Shown here piece after piece: positions 21,201-28,176 of a stretch of 64,000 nucleotides of DNA. Where the stretch lies: the NCBI RefSeq assembly GCF_044987625.1, contig NZ_JBJDSB010000001.1:806001-870000 (forward strand), read 5' to 3'. The first letter of the stretch is position 1. Every line of letters starts with the position of its first letter. The position numbers and the translations under genes are program-made. The notes beneath the pieces are model-generated. The model was not told the origin of the DNA. It ran no database searches and saw only the letters and a list, made by a program, of their open reading frames with translations. This DNA is from Desulfobaculum sp044987625. GTDB lineage: Bacteria > Desulfobacterota > Desulfovibrionia > Desulfovibrionales > Desulfovibrionaceae.

Positions 21201-22247
21201 ATCGCCGGAGCGCGCGTGCTGCTGGCCGAGGATAACGACATCAACCAACAGGTGGCGACGGAACTCCTGGAGCAGGCAGGGCTTGCCGTTACCGTTGCCA
21301 GCAACGGGCGCGACGCCGTAGCCAAGGCGCGCAGCGGCGACTTTGACGCCATCCTCATGGACATCCAAATGCCGGAGATGGACGGCTTTGAGGCCACAGC
21401 GGCCCTGCGCGCCGAGGCGCGCTTTGCGCACCTGCCCATCATTGCCATGACCGCCCACGCCATGGCCGGGGACCGCGACAAGAGCCTTGAACGCGGCATG
21501 AACGACCACGTCACCAAACCCATTGACCCGGACGCGCTGTACACCACCCTCATCCAATGGATTCCCCACGAAGGCCACGGCATGGACGAGGCTTCCGCTC
21601 CGCCGTCAGCCACGCCGCCTGCGCAGGACGCCGACACCCTTTTGCCGGACGCCCTCCCCGGCTTTGACATGGACGCAGGGCTCACCCGCGTTGGCGGCAA
21701 CGCCGCGCTCTACCACTCCCTGCTCATCAAGCTGCGTACGGACCACGCTGACGCGGCCCAGCGCATCCGCGACATGCTGGCCGACGGCAACACCGCAGAC
21801 GCCGAGCGCCTCGCCCACACCGTAAAGGGCGCGGCAGGCAACCTTGGGGCTGACGCGCTCTCCTCCGCGGCCAAAGCCGTGGAATTCGCCATCAAGGACG
21901 GCGCAACAACGCCGCAAGCCGCGCAGGTCAACGCCTTTGCCGATGCCCTTGCGGCCACTGTGGCAACGCTGGCTGGCCTCCATACCGAGGCCCCGGCGCA
22001 GCCCACAACGGCGGAAGGCCCGCCCACCGCAGTGGAGTCGCTTCTGGAGGCGCTTCATGACATCAAGGCGCCGCTGTCTTCGCGCAAACCGCGCCCCAGC
22101 AAGGAAAAGCTGGCCGACCTTGAACAACTGGTCTGGCCGCAGTCCCTGCGCGATGACATTGCGCAGCTGGGCGCCCTGATATCACGCTACAAATTCGCAG
22201 ACGCACTGACGACCGTGGACGACATCATCGCCAAGCTTGAGGGGTAG
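15225..22247 (+). CDS. Hybrid histidine kinase with three tandem periplasmic solute-binding domains
   Basis: 2340 residues, BvgS-like but larger. Order: signal peptide (1-38, ends AHAQP); three family-3 solute-binding (amino-acid type) domains at about 40-275, 287-525 and 536-785; membrane span about 794-812; a second span about 831-852; a Cache-like extracellular region about 860-1150; a span about 1155-1178; three PAS domains (about 1209, 1338, 1467 onward); HisKA with phospho-acceptor His in NMSHEIRTPMN (about 1613); HATPase with NAVKF, DTGIG and GGTGLGL; receiver 1 with Asp in LVLMDWNMPG (about 1900); receiver 2 with Asp in AILMDIQMPEMDG (about 2044); HPt with AHTVKGAAG (about 2196). Phosphate probably runs His-Asp-His to a separate regulator. 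The neighbour 4 nt downstream has a receiver and is the obvious output. No strong Shine-Dalgarno precedes ATG 15225; ATG 15237 is an alternative. Confidence 0.92.
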   Translation: MNLKMHSLFALWLRRVRLILCAIMVLAALCGASQNAHAQPWQAKALSLSEADLAWIAKHPRISIGIMDAWPPMDAVSPSGAPEGIGVDYLRLIEKRLGIAFDITPAPFEDNMAAVRSGALDAIMDVTPKPERAEFLDFTAPYLTVPHVLIARTDGPRYSSPDALGGKTLALEQGFFSVTHFRRTHPDITIKEFPNTAACLLAVSQGQAEAYIGNRAVAMYLIAQQLLTNLAVHSTVPGQASILAIGVRKDLPGLAPLLNKALASISLGEELAILAKWTGQKRTAAETVRLNYEERMWLSTHPEITVSSEPDYAPFDFRESGHPTGFSVDLLRIIAARTGLQLRFVKDTWENLVQMGKTGKLDIVHTIFYTPQRTRHFLFTSPYKSVVNAIFVRSDVKGVTSLKDLAGKRVLLSRGDTVGEYISRAVPDANVQYLPTYEAILKGLAIGRGDATVLDSAVAHYLIRRFTLTNIIPVAEADIPTGDRDPRYRFAVRKDWPQLHSILQKGLSSITDEDMARLERRWFGTVSTTAQGAPIQLTPAEQDYLSRNPVIRVHNEMNWPPQNYNEGGKPKGYSVAYMNLVAKKLGMTIEYVSGPRWDEFMEMARRGELDVLLNIVETDARREDFAFTRPYIKYPSVLIHRRDNTAVTSLDAMRGKTMAVIKGFYEQEVLARDYPDIRMEFYNSLLACLKAVADGKADATLGGANEAAYLIRRNSLMNLTLTGGLPPETFEVALHIAVPRDNAILRDIIQKGMDAITPTENARIHDQWIGDLGLLDSSGNRTVFDIRTEDQTLRIWMLGLGIVVLFAGMFYLIRISLRAVSEDALASGLGSRRIRGMMIAGVLLLVVMVTALAWFILEYNRNRVADAIADNLTAVHSSVVDRLNALAQRHRGITETLAGAETVRSGARALLAMPHLPGTLAASKSQQAIRTLFADTTALHQTLGFHLISPHGTIIAAQANAPLGTTSPIANAQASLLARALSGETVFLPPISASTALTDSQPVPMGYAAPVRGPDGSGIAVLVLRIDAMSEFSQIMQSGRMGRTGESYAFNRKGVMLSQSRFQRELEDIGLLAENATSILNITLRAPGAGVTPAPLTRMAASATQGSSGMDLKGYTDYRGSQVVGVWSWDAQLGIGIATEQDYAEAYATFTSMRWGIVLTVGATLFLASGATLFTLLLGERSSMALIAARDELEDRVRERTMDLERSEEQIRAMSDASLDAVIMLDSAGHVRFWNSAAEQMFGFAAEETLGQDMHGLFVPQEHREAAYAGLKDFAQTGRGEVVGGIREEMAQRRSGALFPVEIAIASFQIAGEWFAVGTVRDITDRKAQETALAEAEERTRNILESVGEGIFGVDNTGTTLFINQAALNMLGYAAQDIYGQNIHALIHHSHPDGTAYNVHECPMHHAFTTGTPQRIVDEVLWRKDGTNFPVEYTAAPIERDGAPIGAVIVFHDITQRLEMERSLRESTDLLQTVIDTMQAVVLMKDLHGRHLLVNDYYTRATGLSKEDVTGKTDHEVFPPEVADAIVAVDQDVMRTRQITEFEEEVPHPDGTVHAYLTTKVPLVDDRDEVYGICGLAVDVTTLKEMERELTAARQAADDANKAKSDFLANMSHEIRTPMNAILGMSHLALQTDMSRKQRDYVNKIDMSAKALLRIINDILDFSKIEAGKLDIEHIPFHLEDVLDNLANLVSVRAQEKGLELLFRTEADVPFGLVGDPLRLGQILINLAGNAVKFTDHGEIVITTSVVERTDDAITLRFAVADTGIGLTEAQRAKLFTAFTQADTSTTRKFGGTGLGLTISKRLVNMMDGEIGVDSQPGEGSTFWFTARFGLHEVPRQRRFVVKDDFKDLHILVVDDNTTSQEILRSMLESFSFAVDIASSGAEALDKLETAAEPYKLVLMDWNMPGMDGIETSRRIKSHRNLPNIPTIIMVTAYGREEVMQQAEDIGLEGFLIKPVGQSVLFNTIMEVFGERAEATSRLSESVGMLDEARRTIAGARVLLAEDNDINQQVATELLEQAGLAVTVASNGRDAVAKARSGDFDAILMDIQMPEMDGFEATAALRAEARFAHLPIIAMTAHAMAGDRDKSLERGMNDHVTKPIDPDALYTTLIQWIPHEGHGMDEASAPPSATPPAQDADTLLPDALPGFDMDAGLTRVGGNAALYHSLLIKLRTDHADAAQRIRDMLADGNTADAERLAHTVKGAAGNLGADALSSAAKAVEFAIKDGATTPQAAQVNAFADALAATVATLAGLHTEAPAQPTTAEGPPTAVESLLEALHDIKAPLSSRKPRPSKEKLADLEQLVWPQSLRDDIAQLGALISRYKFADALTTVDDIIAKLEG

Positions 22248-22251
22248 AACC

Positions 22252-23745
22252 ATGATGACCGACGACGCCCGCGCCAACATCCTCGTCGTGGACGACACCG
22301 ACACCAACATCGACATCCTGATGGAGATATTGGGCGAGCGGTACGAGGTCCTTGTCGCTCTTGATGGCGCCTCCGCGCTGGAGGTGGCCGAGGCCGAGGT
22401 CCCCGACCTTGTGCTCCTTGACGTCATGATGCCGGACATGGACGGCTGGGAGGTGTGCCAACGCCTGAAGGCCGACCCCAAGACCGAGGGCATCCCGGTC
22501 ATCTTCATCACCGCCAAAACGCAGATGGAGGACGAAATCCGCGGCTTTGAGCTGGGGGCGGTGGACTTCATCACCAAACCCATCAGCCCGCCCGTGGTGC
22601 TGCGGCGTGTGGCGTCCACGCTGGCCCTCAAGGAGCAGACGGACCGCCTGACAATGCTGTCGGCCAAGCTGGGCAAATACCTTTCCCCGCAGGTGTACGA
22701 GTCCATCTTCTCCGGCAAGCAGGACGTGCAGATCGGCGGCGGGCGTAAAAAGCTGACCATTTTCCTTTCGGACATCGTGGACTTTACCGCCACCACGGAG
22801 CGGCTGGAACCGGAGGACATGACCGTCCTTCTCAACAGCTACCTTGACCGCATGTCCGCCATCGCCATGGCCCACGGCGGCACCATCGACAAATTCATCG
22901 GCGACGCCATTCTCATCTTCTTTGGCGACCCCGTGTCCAAGGGCGTGGCCGAGGACGCCCGAGCCTGCCTGAACATGGCCCTTGAGATGCGCGGCGCGCT
23001 GGAGGAGCTGCAACGGGAGTGGTTTGAACACGGCGTGGAGACCCCCTTTCAGGTGCGCATGGGCATCAATACGGGCTTTTGCACGGTGGGCAACTTTGGC
23101 TCGCGCGAGCGCATGGACTACACCATCATTGGCGGGCAGGTGAATGTGGCCGCGCGCCTTGAGCAAAACGCCCTGCCGGACCAGATTCTCATTTCCCACG
23201 AAACATGGTCGCTGGTGAAGGACGACATCCACTGCATTCCCAAGCCGCCCATCACCGTGAAGGGCATCCCCCACCCCATCCAGACCTATCAGGTCGTCGG
23301 ACCTGCTGACGCCGTGGAGGACTCCGCCCACGCAGTGCGCGGCTATGTCCAGCCCGCCACAACACTGCCGCCGGACGCCCCCGTGCGCGACGCGCTGGAA
23401 CTGCTGGCCGACGCACCGCCCTATGGCACGGTGGTGCTCGCCGCAGACACCGGCCCCGTAGGCGTTTTGTCCCGCGCGGGACTGGACGCCGCCCTGTGCG
23501 CGGAGCAGGACAAGGCGCTGCTTCTGGATCGCCCGGTCTCCACCCTGGCGCCCAGCGCCCCGGTCATCCTTGACGCGGGCGCGCCCCTCACCCAAGCCGC
23601 CCAGCGCATGACCGACCGCACCGGAGCATCCCTGTGCGAGGCCGCCATTATCCTTCAGGACGGCAAGCTCCTTGGCATTTTGCCCATCCCGGTCCTGCTC
23701 ACCCAGCTCACAGCCCTTGCGAGGGAACGGGAGGAGCTTTCCTAA
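22252..23745 (+). CDS. Response regulator with class III adenylate cyclase and CBS-like domains
   Basis: 497 residues. An N-terminal receiver (about 8-125, phosphoacceptor Asp in LVLLDVMMPDMDG about residue 58, Lys in ITKPI) is followed by a class III nucleotidyl cyclase (about 160-345). The cyclase has both metal Asp residues (FLSDIVDFT, GDAILIFFG), the substrate Lys and Asp (TIDKFIGD, MDYTIIG; adenylate-type) and the transition-state Asn/Arg (NVAARLE), so it should be active. Residues about 365-490 look like a CBS pair of the kind found in GGDEF/EAL proteins. The start ATG 22252 overlaps the ribosome binding site GAGGGG with the kinase stop, so the two are translationally linked. Likely output: cAMP in response to the kinase's ligands. 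Confidence 0.87.
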   Translation: MMTDDARANILVVDDTDTNIDILMEILGERYEVLVALDGASALEVAEAEVPDLVLLDVMMPDMDGWEVCQRLKADPKTEGIPVIFITAKTQMEDEIRGFELGAVDFITKPISPPVVLRRVASTLALKEQTDRLTMLSAKLGKYLSPQVYESIFSGKQDVQIGGGRKKLTIFLSDIVDFTATTERLEPEDMTVLLNSYLDRMSAIAMAHGGTIDKFIGDAILIFFGDPVSKGVAEDARACLNMALEMRGALEELQREWFEHGVETPFQVRMGINTGFCTVGNFGSRERMDYTIIGGQVNVAARLEQNALPDQILISHETWSLVKDDIHCIPKPPITVKGIPHPIQTYQVVGPADAVEDSAHAVRGYVQPATTLPPDAPVRDALELLADAPPYGTVVLAADTGPVGVLSRAGLDAALCAEQDKALLLDRPVSTLAPSAPVILDAGAPLTQAAQRMTDRTGASLCEAAIILQDGKLLGILPIPVLLTQLTALAREREELS

Positions 23746-23746
23746 A

Positions 23747-23783
23747 CGAAAAGGCCCCAAGCCAGTGGCTTGAGGCCTTTTCG
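23747..23783. terminator. Bidirectional terminator between convergent genes
   Basis: Long stem CGAAAAGGCC...GGCCTTTTCG with CAAGCC/GGCTTG inside and a 3-nt loop. It has A- and T-rich ends on both sides, so it serves the cyclase gene and the YeiH gene. Confidence 0.85.
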
Positions 23784-23820
23784 AGCGCCACGCGGCGCAC
23801 ATTGCGCGACAGGGGGCAGG

Positions 23821-24873
23821 CTACGCCAACCCGGACACCAACCGCGTGACCCAGTACCCGCCAACCATCAGCCACACGGCAAGGATGCCCGCCAGCATAA
23901 AGGGCTTCGGGCCGACCACCCGCACCTTGTCGAGGCTTGTTTCCATGCCAAGGGCGCACATGGCCATGGTCAGGAAGAAGATATCCAGCGCGTTGATAAA
24001 CTTCACCGCCGCGGGGGGAATAATGCCAAGGGAATTGATGCAGATGCACACGATGAACAAGAGAGCAAACCACGGGAAGGACTTCTTGCGCGCCTCGCCC
24101 GCATCGTCGTCTGCGTCGCGGTCGGGGAAGCGCGACAGGAACAGGCCAAGGCCCAGCAGCAGCGGAGCCAGCAGCACCACACGCAGCATCTTCACGATGA
24201 CGGCAACGTTGCCCGCTTCCGGCGAAATGGCATTGCCTGCGGCCACGGCATGCGCCACCTCGTGCATGGTGGAGCCGACCCAGACGCCGTATTGCGGATC
24301 GGTCAGGCCCAGCAGGCCGCTCTTGTGCAGCAGGGGATAGAGGAGCATCGCCACAGTGCCAAAGACCACAACGGTTCCCACGGCGATGCTGCTTTCGTAC
24401 GGCTTGGCGCGGACCACAGGTTCCGTCCCCAGCACAGCCGCCGCGCCACACACGGAGCTTCCCGCCGCCGTCAGCATGGCAAGGCGTCGCGGCAGGCCAA
24501 AGACCTTGGTCCCTAGCAGCGTGCCGCCCACAAACGTACACCCCACGATGATGACGTCCGCAAGGATGCCGGACATGCCGACGGAGGCCAAATCCTGCAC
24601 CGTCAGGCGGAAGCCGTACAACACCACGGCGGTACGCAGCAGGTTGCCGGAGGAAAAGAGAATGCCGGGCACCCACTGCTCGGGCAGGTGATGGCGCAGG
24701 GTGCTGCCGTACATCATGCCCATAACGATGCCGATAATCAGCGGGCTGATGCCGATGCCGCGCACCACGGGCAAGGAGGATATCTGCGACGCCGCGGAGG
24801 CAAAAAGCGCCACAAACAGGACGCCGTTGATAACTTTTGTTGAAGGAATCGCTCGTGCGATGGTCTGAGTCAT
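23821..24873 (-). CDS. yeiH: YeiH family (UPF0324) putative sulfate exporter
   Basis: 350 residues with about ten membrane spans. Family-typical motifs include SPLIIGIVMGMMYG, LRTAVVLYGFRLTVQDL, LTAAGSSVCGAAAV, GVWVGSTMHEVAHAVAAG and a C-terminal ALGMETSL. The family is annotated as a putative sulfate exporter; the substrate is not proven. It is divergent from a LysR regulator, the same pairing as E. coli yeiH/yeiE, which supports the call. Start ATG 24873 has GGGAGA a short way upstream. Confidence 0.9.
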   Translation of the reverse strand: MTQTIARAIPSTKVINGVLFVALFASAASQISSLPVVRGIGISPLIIGIVMGMMYGSTLRHHLPEQWVPGILFSSGNLLRTAVVLYGFRLTVQDLASVGMSGILADVIIVGCTFVGGTLLGTKVFGLPRRLAMLTAAGSSVCGAAAVLGTEPVVRAKPYESSIAVGTVVVFGTVAMLLYPLLHKSGLLGLTDPQYGVWVGSTMHEVAHAVAAGNAISPEAGNVAVIVKMLRVVLLAPLLLGLGLFLSRFPDRDADDDAGEARKKSFPWFALLFIVCICINSLGIIPPAAVKFINALDIFFLTMAMCALGMETSLDKVRVVGPKPFMLAGILAVWLMVGGYWVTRLVSGLA

Positions 24874-24956
24874 GCTGTGTTCTCCCTCAGTGATTTCGTG
24901 CTGACGGGGTATTACCCATCATCGCCCGGCATCACAAACGGGAAACACTTGAGCTT

Positions 24957-24977
24957 TTGATAACCAAAAGTTATCAA
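24957..24977. promoter_or_regulatory. LysR-type operator in the yeiH/yeiE divergent region
   Basis: TTGATAAC (24957-24964) and GTTATCAA (24970-24977) form a perfect 8-bp inverted repeat with a 5-nt spacer, just upstream of the LysR start. It fits a LysR recognition site that would autoregulate and control the divergent exporter gene. Confidence 0.7.
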
Positions 24978-24983
24978 TCCAGC

Positions 24984-25862
24984 ATGAAACTCCGCTACAT
25001 TGAAATTTTCCTCGCCCTTGCCCGCACGCCCAACATGCGCGACGTGGCCTCGCGCCTATTCATCTCGCAGGCGGGAGTCTCCAGCTCCCTGCGCGGGCTG
25101 GAATCCGAACTGGGCACGCCGCTCTTCGACCGCGTGGGGCGCGGCCTGCGCCTCAATGAAAAGGGCCGCCTGCTTGCCTCGCGCCTTGCGCCGCTCTACC
25201 GCCGCCTTGACGACAGCATCCACCTTGTCATGTCGGACGCCATGGTGGGCGATCTCCGCCTCGGGGCGTCCACCACCCTCGCGGACTACGCCCTGCCGCA
25301 GATTCTCTACGACTTCAAAAAGCGCCACGAGCTGGTGAACATCTCGTTCGAGTCCGCCAGCACACAGGAGGTGCTGCGACGCGTGGAAAGCGGCGAAGTG
25401 GACATGGGCTTTGTGGAGGGCGCCGTCCACACGCCCCGCGTGCGCACAACGGTCCTGCGCGAGGAGAACCTTGTGGTGGTGACGGCAGACGAACCCCTCG
25501 CCGCCGCAGGCCCCTACGCCATTGAAGAACTGATGCAGAAAAACTGGCTGATTCGCCAAGAAGGGTCAGGAACGCGGGAAACGTTCCTTCAGCAGGTGAT
25601 GCAACGGGGCCTTTCGCCCAATATCTTTTTGGAACTGAGCAACAACGAAGCCATCAAAACCGTCCTCCACAACCCAGACACCCTCGTCTGCATCTCGCCA
25701 CTTGTTGTGGATACGGAGCTGCGCCATGGGGAGTTCTTCACCGTCCCCCTCAAAGACGTCACCTTCTCCCGACGCTTCATGCAAGTCCTCCACCGCAACC
25801 AACCCCCATCCCCGCTGCTTCAAAGCGTGACTGATGCGGTGATTGAGACGTTATCGCAGTAA
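24984..25862 (+). CDS. yeiE: LysR family transcriptional regulator (YeiE-like)
   Basis: 292 residues, normal LysR length. The winged HTH is at residues about 3-60 (FLALARTPNMRDVASRLFIS then AGVSSSLRGLESELGTPLFD), followed by a two-lobed effector domain from about 88. The site and orientation beside YeiH suggest the YeiE type, which in enterics responds to sulfite or related sulfur stress; the ligand here is inferred. ATG 24984 is preferred over an upstream TTG at 24957 because that codon lies inside the operator palindrome. Confidence 0.88.
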   Translation: MKLRYIEIFLALARTPNMRDVASRLFISQAGVSSSLRGLESELGTPLFDRVGRGLRLNEKGRLLASRLAPLYRRLDDSIHLVMSDAMVGDLRLGASTTLADYALPQILYDFKKRHELVNISFESASTQEVLRRVESGEVDMGFVEGAVHTPRVRTTVLREENLVVVTADEPLAAAGPYAIEELMQKNWLIRQEGSGTRETFLQQVMQRGLSPNIFLELSNNEAIKTVLHNPDTLVCISPLVVDTELRHGEFFTVPLKDVTFSRRFMQVLHRNQPPSPLLQSVTDAVIETLSQ

Positions 25863-25887
25863 AGGAGGGGGTGAGAGGGGGCGGGAC

Positions 25888-26664
25888 TCACTCCCGAATT
25901 CCACAGTCTATTTTCTGTATAGATCCAAGAGGGACAACAATCTCTCGTCCATTTTGCTCAAGATAAATTACATCCTTTTGATAGGCTAATATTCTAGCTT
26001 CAAAAACATTTTCACCTTGATGAATTTCAACCATCCCACTCTGTCGATCAATGCGTTTTTGCTCAGACCATTCGCGGTTTCCGTCTCCCCCACTGACTAG
26101 AAATACTGCAAAACAGAACATTATGCATGATGATGCTAAGGTATATCGTATAAGAATACTCCCTTTTACTGACAAAAGAAATGTAACAAGGAAAGCACAA
26201 AGGCAACTGGAAAATATGCCATCCATACTATCTGCTTCTAACCACTTACAAATCGTCTTAACTAACAAAACAGATAATAAAACACATAGAATAGATCTCA
26301 TACATATAGAAAGCCTTCGTTTTTTAACAGCGCACCGCAGTCCTTCATAAAATATAACAGCGACAACACCGCCTACAAGAGAAATGAGCACGATCATAGG
26401 CATCATACTTAATGCATCAATTTGAACTTCTGAGGAATCTAAAAACTTCAATGTGGCATCATTCAATCCAAAATCTTTCATAAACTTTGTAATCAAAAAT
26501 TCTTTCACAACGACGTACATAATAGAGAGCGTTGCGAATGACGCCACAAAATCTTCCGCCTTTACTCTATATTCCTCTCGAAGTTTTTCTAAATCTTCAC
26601 GAAGCTCTTCTTCATCCTTGTCACTCAACCTAAAAGTATCTTCCATCCGTCGCAACATCTTCAT
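25888..26664 (-). CDS. AT-rich membrane protein of unknown function
   Basis: 258 residues. A charged, coiled-coil-like N terminus (residues about 1-35, rich in Glu/Arg/Lys) is followed by four hydrophobic spans (about 42-60, 85-108, 122-140, 148-170 and possibly 176-195) and a soluble C-terminal ~65 residues with a small beta-rich domain (ENVFEARILAYQKDVIYLEQ). Base composition is plainly more AT-rich than the flanking genes, a sign of horizontal transfer. Start ATG 26664 has GGAGG 6 nt upstream. It lies just outside the left repeat of the tRNA island and may be part of an older insertion at this site. No family recognised. Confidence 0.65.
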   Translation of the reverse strand: MKMLRRMEDTFRLSDKDEEELREDLEKLREEYRVKAEDFVASFATLSIMYVVVKEFLITKFMKDFGLNDATLKFLDSSEVQIDALSMMPMIVLISLVGGVVAVIFYEGLRCAVKKRRLSICMRSILCVLLSVLLVKTICKWLEADSMDGIFSSCLCAFLVTFLLSVKGSILIRYTLASSCIMFCFAVFLVSGGDGNREWSEQKRIDRQSGMVEIHQGENVFEARILAYQKDVIYLEQNGREIVVPLGSIQKIDCGIRE

Positions 26665-26777
26665 CTCGCTCCTCCGAACTCAACATCATCCTCGGCTACA
26701 GTTAAAATAGTGCTTCAACCACCCGTCAATACAGGCTTGCAAATATAGTGAAATTACCCCTGTTGCAAACATCCCCT

Positions 26778-26884
26778 CCCCAAAAAACCACAAAAAAAGG
26801 GTCCCAAGTTTTCACTTGGAACCCTGTGGTATCGTATCTGGTGGAGCTGAGGAGAATTGAACTCCTGACCTCTTGAATGCCATT
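26778..26884. repeat. Left 107-bp direct repeat (attachment site remnant with partial tRNA-Ala)
   Basis: Identical over 107 bp to 31497-31603. It holds the tRNA terminator stem and the 3' 46 nt of tRNA-Ala(GGC) (26839-26884) and stops inside the anticodon-loop region, where the sequence diverges to TTGAAG. It is the classic scar of site-specific integration into a tRNA 3' end. The partial tRNA lacks its acceptor 5' strand and D-arm and cannot be functional. Confidence 0.9.
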
Positions 26885-26944
26885 TTGAAGACGTTCAACT
26901 TGTAGGACCATATGGAAAAAGCGGACACATAGCAGACACAAAAA

Positions 26945-26970
26945 CACGTCTGACATTATGGGAAGACGTG
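26945..26970. repeat. Inverted repeat inside the left end of the islet
   Basis: CACGTCT and AGACGTG pair perfectly across 12 nt. It lies about 50 bp downstream (minus strand) of the HicA-like stop and about 60 bp from the left repeat. No T-run follows, so it may be a weak terminator or an arm-type site for a recombinase. Confidence 0.4.
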
Positions 26971-27016
26971 CCAACCATAGGTCACAGGCTGTATTATCTC
27001 ATTTTAAGAGAGCCCC

Positions 27017-27265
27017 TCATTTCGCAAGCTGAGTGCACTCATGGTCATCGGTATAGTTTGCTTGACGTCTATGAAGGGCCTTCCGCAAATCTCGACGAAA
27101 ATTGTAAAAGCTACGATGGTCTCCAGGTGTTTTCGGGACGGTCAACGTCGGTCGGCCGCAAGGGTGGCTCAGGCGACCGTGCCTGCTCCCGTGACTAAAA
27201 TGCCAGCCTTGACAAACGAGGCGACGGATCAATTGGTTAAGATCTTTGTTGGAGCAATATTTCAT
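27017..27265 (-). CDS. HicA-like small protein coupled to viperin
   Basis: 82 residues. The segment LIRRLVCQGWHFSHGSRHGRL then TLTVPKTPGDHRSFYNFRRD recalls the HicA double-stranded-RNA-binding-like fold, with a histidine in the GSRHGR position where HicA toxins carry their catalytic His. HicA proteins are mRNA interferases normally neutralised by HicB; no hicB-like gene is visible here. The ATG (27265-27263) overlaps the viperin stop TGA (27264-27262) in an ATGA junction, and GGAGG sits 4 nt upstream within the viperin gene, so translation is coupled. A role as effector, RNA-binding helper or toxin is all possible. Confidence in the fold is moderate. Confidence 0.6.
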   Translation of the reverse strand: MKYCSNKDLNQLIRRLVCQGWHFSHGSRHGRLSHPCGRPTLTVPKTPGDHRSFYNFRRDLRKALHRRQANYTDDHECTQLAK

Positions 27266-28176
27266 ACCGCCTCCCCCCCTACATCAAGAGCATAGCGCGA
27301 GGAAAAACGTTCATAGGCAAAATGTACTTGAGCAAAAGCAGCATCAGCACCCACTTCAAGAATCGGCTGACTGTATGCGTACCCCTGTCCCGCTATTGGA
27401 CTGTTTTGAAAGAATCGCCCGCTAGGATCGATCATTATGTAAGACTCCTGCATATCCTGATGATTCTCGGCGCGGAGAATGCCGGCAAAGGATTTATGGC
27501 GCGCAATGAAAGTAGCGAACTGCTCGTCTGTGACGGTTAGGTGTTCGTTCACCACCGGTAGCATTCGAAGAGCTTTCCATTTTTCCGGGGACAGGTATCG
27601 GATTAGTGAACTAAGGTCTTCGGCGTGGTTGAGTCGGTTGACCACTGTATTGAGTTTAATGCGCAATCCGGGATTGGACTGTCGAGCCATTTCCAGGCTG
27701 CGACCCAATTCGTCAAGGTCAATCAATCGTCCGCAGCGATCCACCCGGCCAATCTCGACATTGGTTGCAACGATGGCCGAATCAATGCTGATCCCCAGCC
27801 AGTTTAGCAGTGGCGCAATATGCTTCATCAGTGCAGCATTCAGAAGGCTACCGTTGCTTATAAGCGAGACCTCGAAGCCTTGACCGCGGGCTTGGTTGGC
27901 AACGGACAGGAGTATTCCAGGGTGTAGCGTGGGCTCACCTCCGGCCAGATTCAGGCGAACAGCGTTCCAGCTAAGGCGCTTTGTCAATGGATTAAGCCTG
28001 TTGTCCGGGCCAAAGAATCGATATAGTTCTCGCAACAATGCGGCCGTGTGCTCAGGATCGCGAATCAGCTCACGATGGCGGGTCGATGCTTCCCATGTGG
28101 CGTAACAATATCGACAACGGTAGTTGCATGTTTCGGTGAGGTGCCAGTTGAGCACCAGAGAGGTGAGGTTATGCAT
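27262..28176 (-). CDS. Prokaryotic viperin (antiviral radical SAM nucleotide dehydratase)
   Basis: 304 residues. The radical SAM cluster is CNYRCRYC (Cys17, Cys21, Cys24) within NWHLTETCNYRCRYCYATW, a viperin-style N terminus. Later conserved stretches also match viperin order: LNLAGGEPTLH (about 76-85), SLISNGSLL, LGISIDSA...TNVEIGR, IKLNTVVNRLN, LSPEKWKALRMLPV, and the C-terminal substrate region ENHQDMQESYIMIDPSGRFF. Viperins convert CTP, UTP or GTP to 3'-deoxy-3',4'-didehydro nucleotides that terminate viral RNA synthesis. Start ATG 28176 is chosen because AAGGAG lies 8 nt upstream; an in-frame ATG at 28206 has its GGAG directly abutting. The leader forms a hairpin around this site. The HicA-like gene follows with a 4-nt overlap. 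Confidence 0.87.
   Translation of the reverse strand: MHNLTSLVLNWHLTETCNYRCRYCYATWEASTRHRELIRDPEHTAALLRELYRFFGPDNRLNPLTKRLSWNAVRLNLAGGEPTLHPGILLSVANQARGQGFEVSLISNGSLLNAALMKHIAPLLNWLGISIDSAIVATNVEIGRVDRCGRLIDLDELGRSLEMARQSNPGLRIKLNTVVNRLNHAEDLSSLIRYLSPEKWKALRMLPVVNEHLTVTDEQFATFIARHKSFAGILRAENHQDMQESYIMIDPSGRFFQNSPIAGQGYAYSQPILEVGADAAFAQVHFAYERFSSRYALDVGGEAV

Noticed and set aside
26839..26884. A third tRNA-Ala gene
   Set aside because: Only the 3' 46 nt are present; acceptor 5' strand and D-arm are missing.
26726..26974. Minus-strand 82-codon frame across the left repeat
   Set aside because: It reads through the partial tRNA, giving the usual false RSSILLSS peptide of translated tRNA genes.
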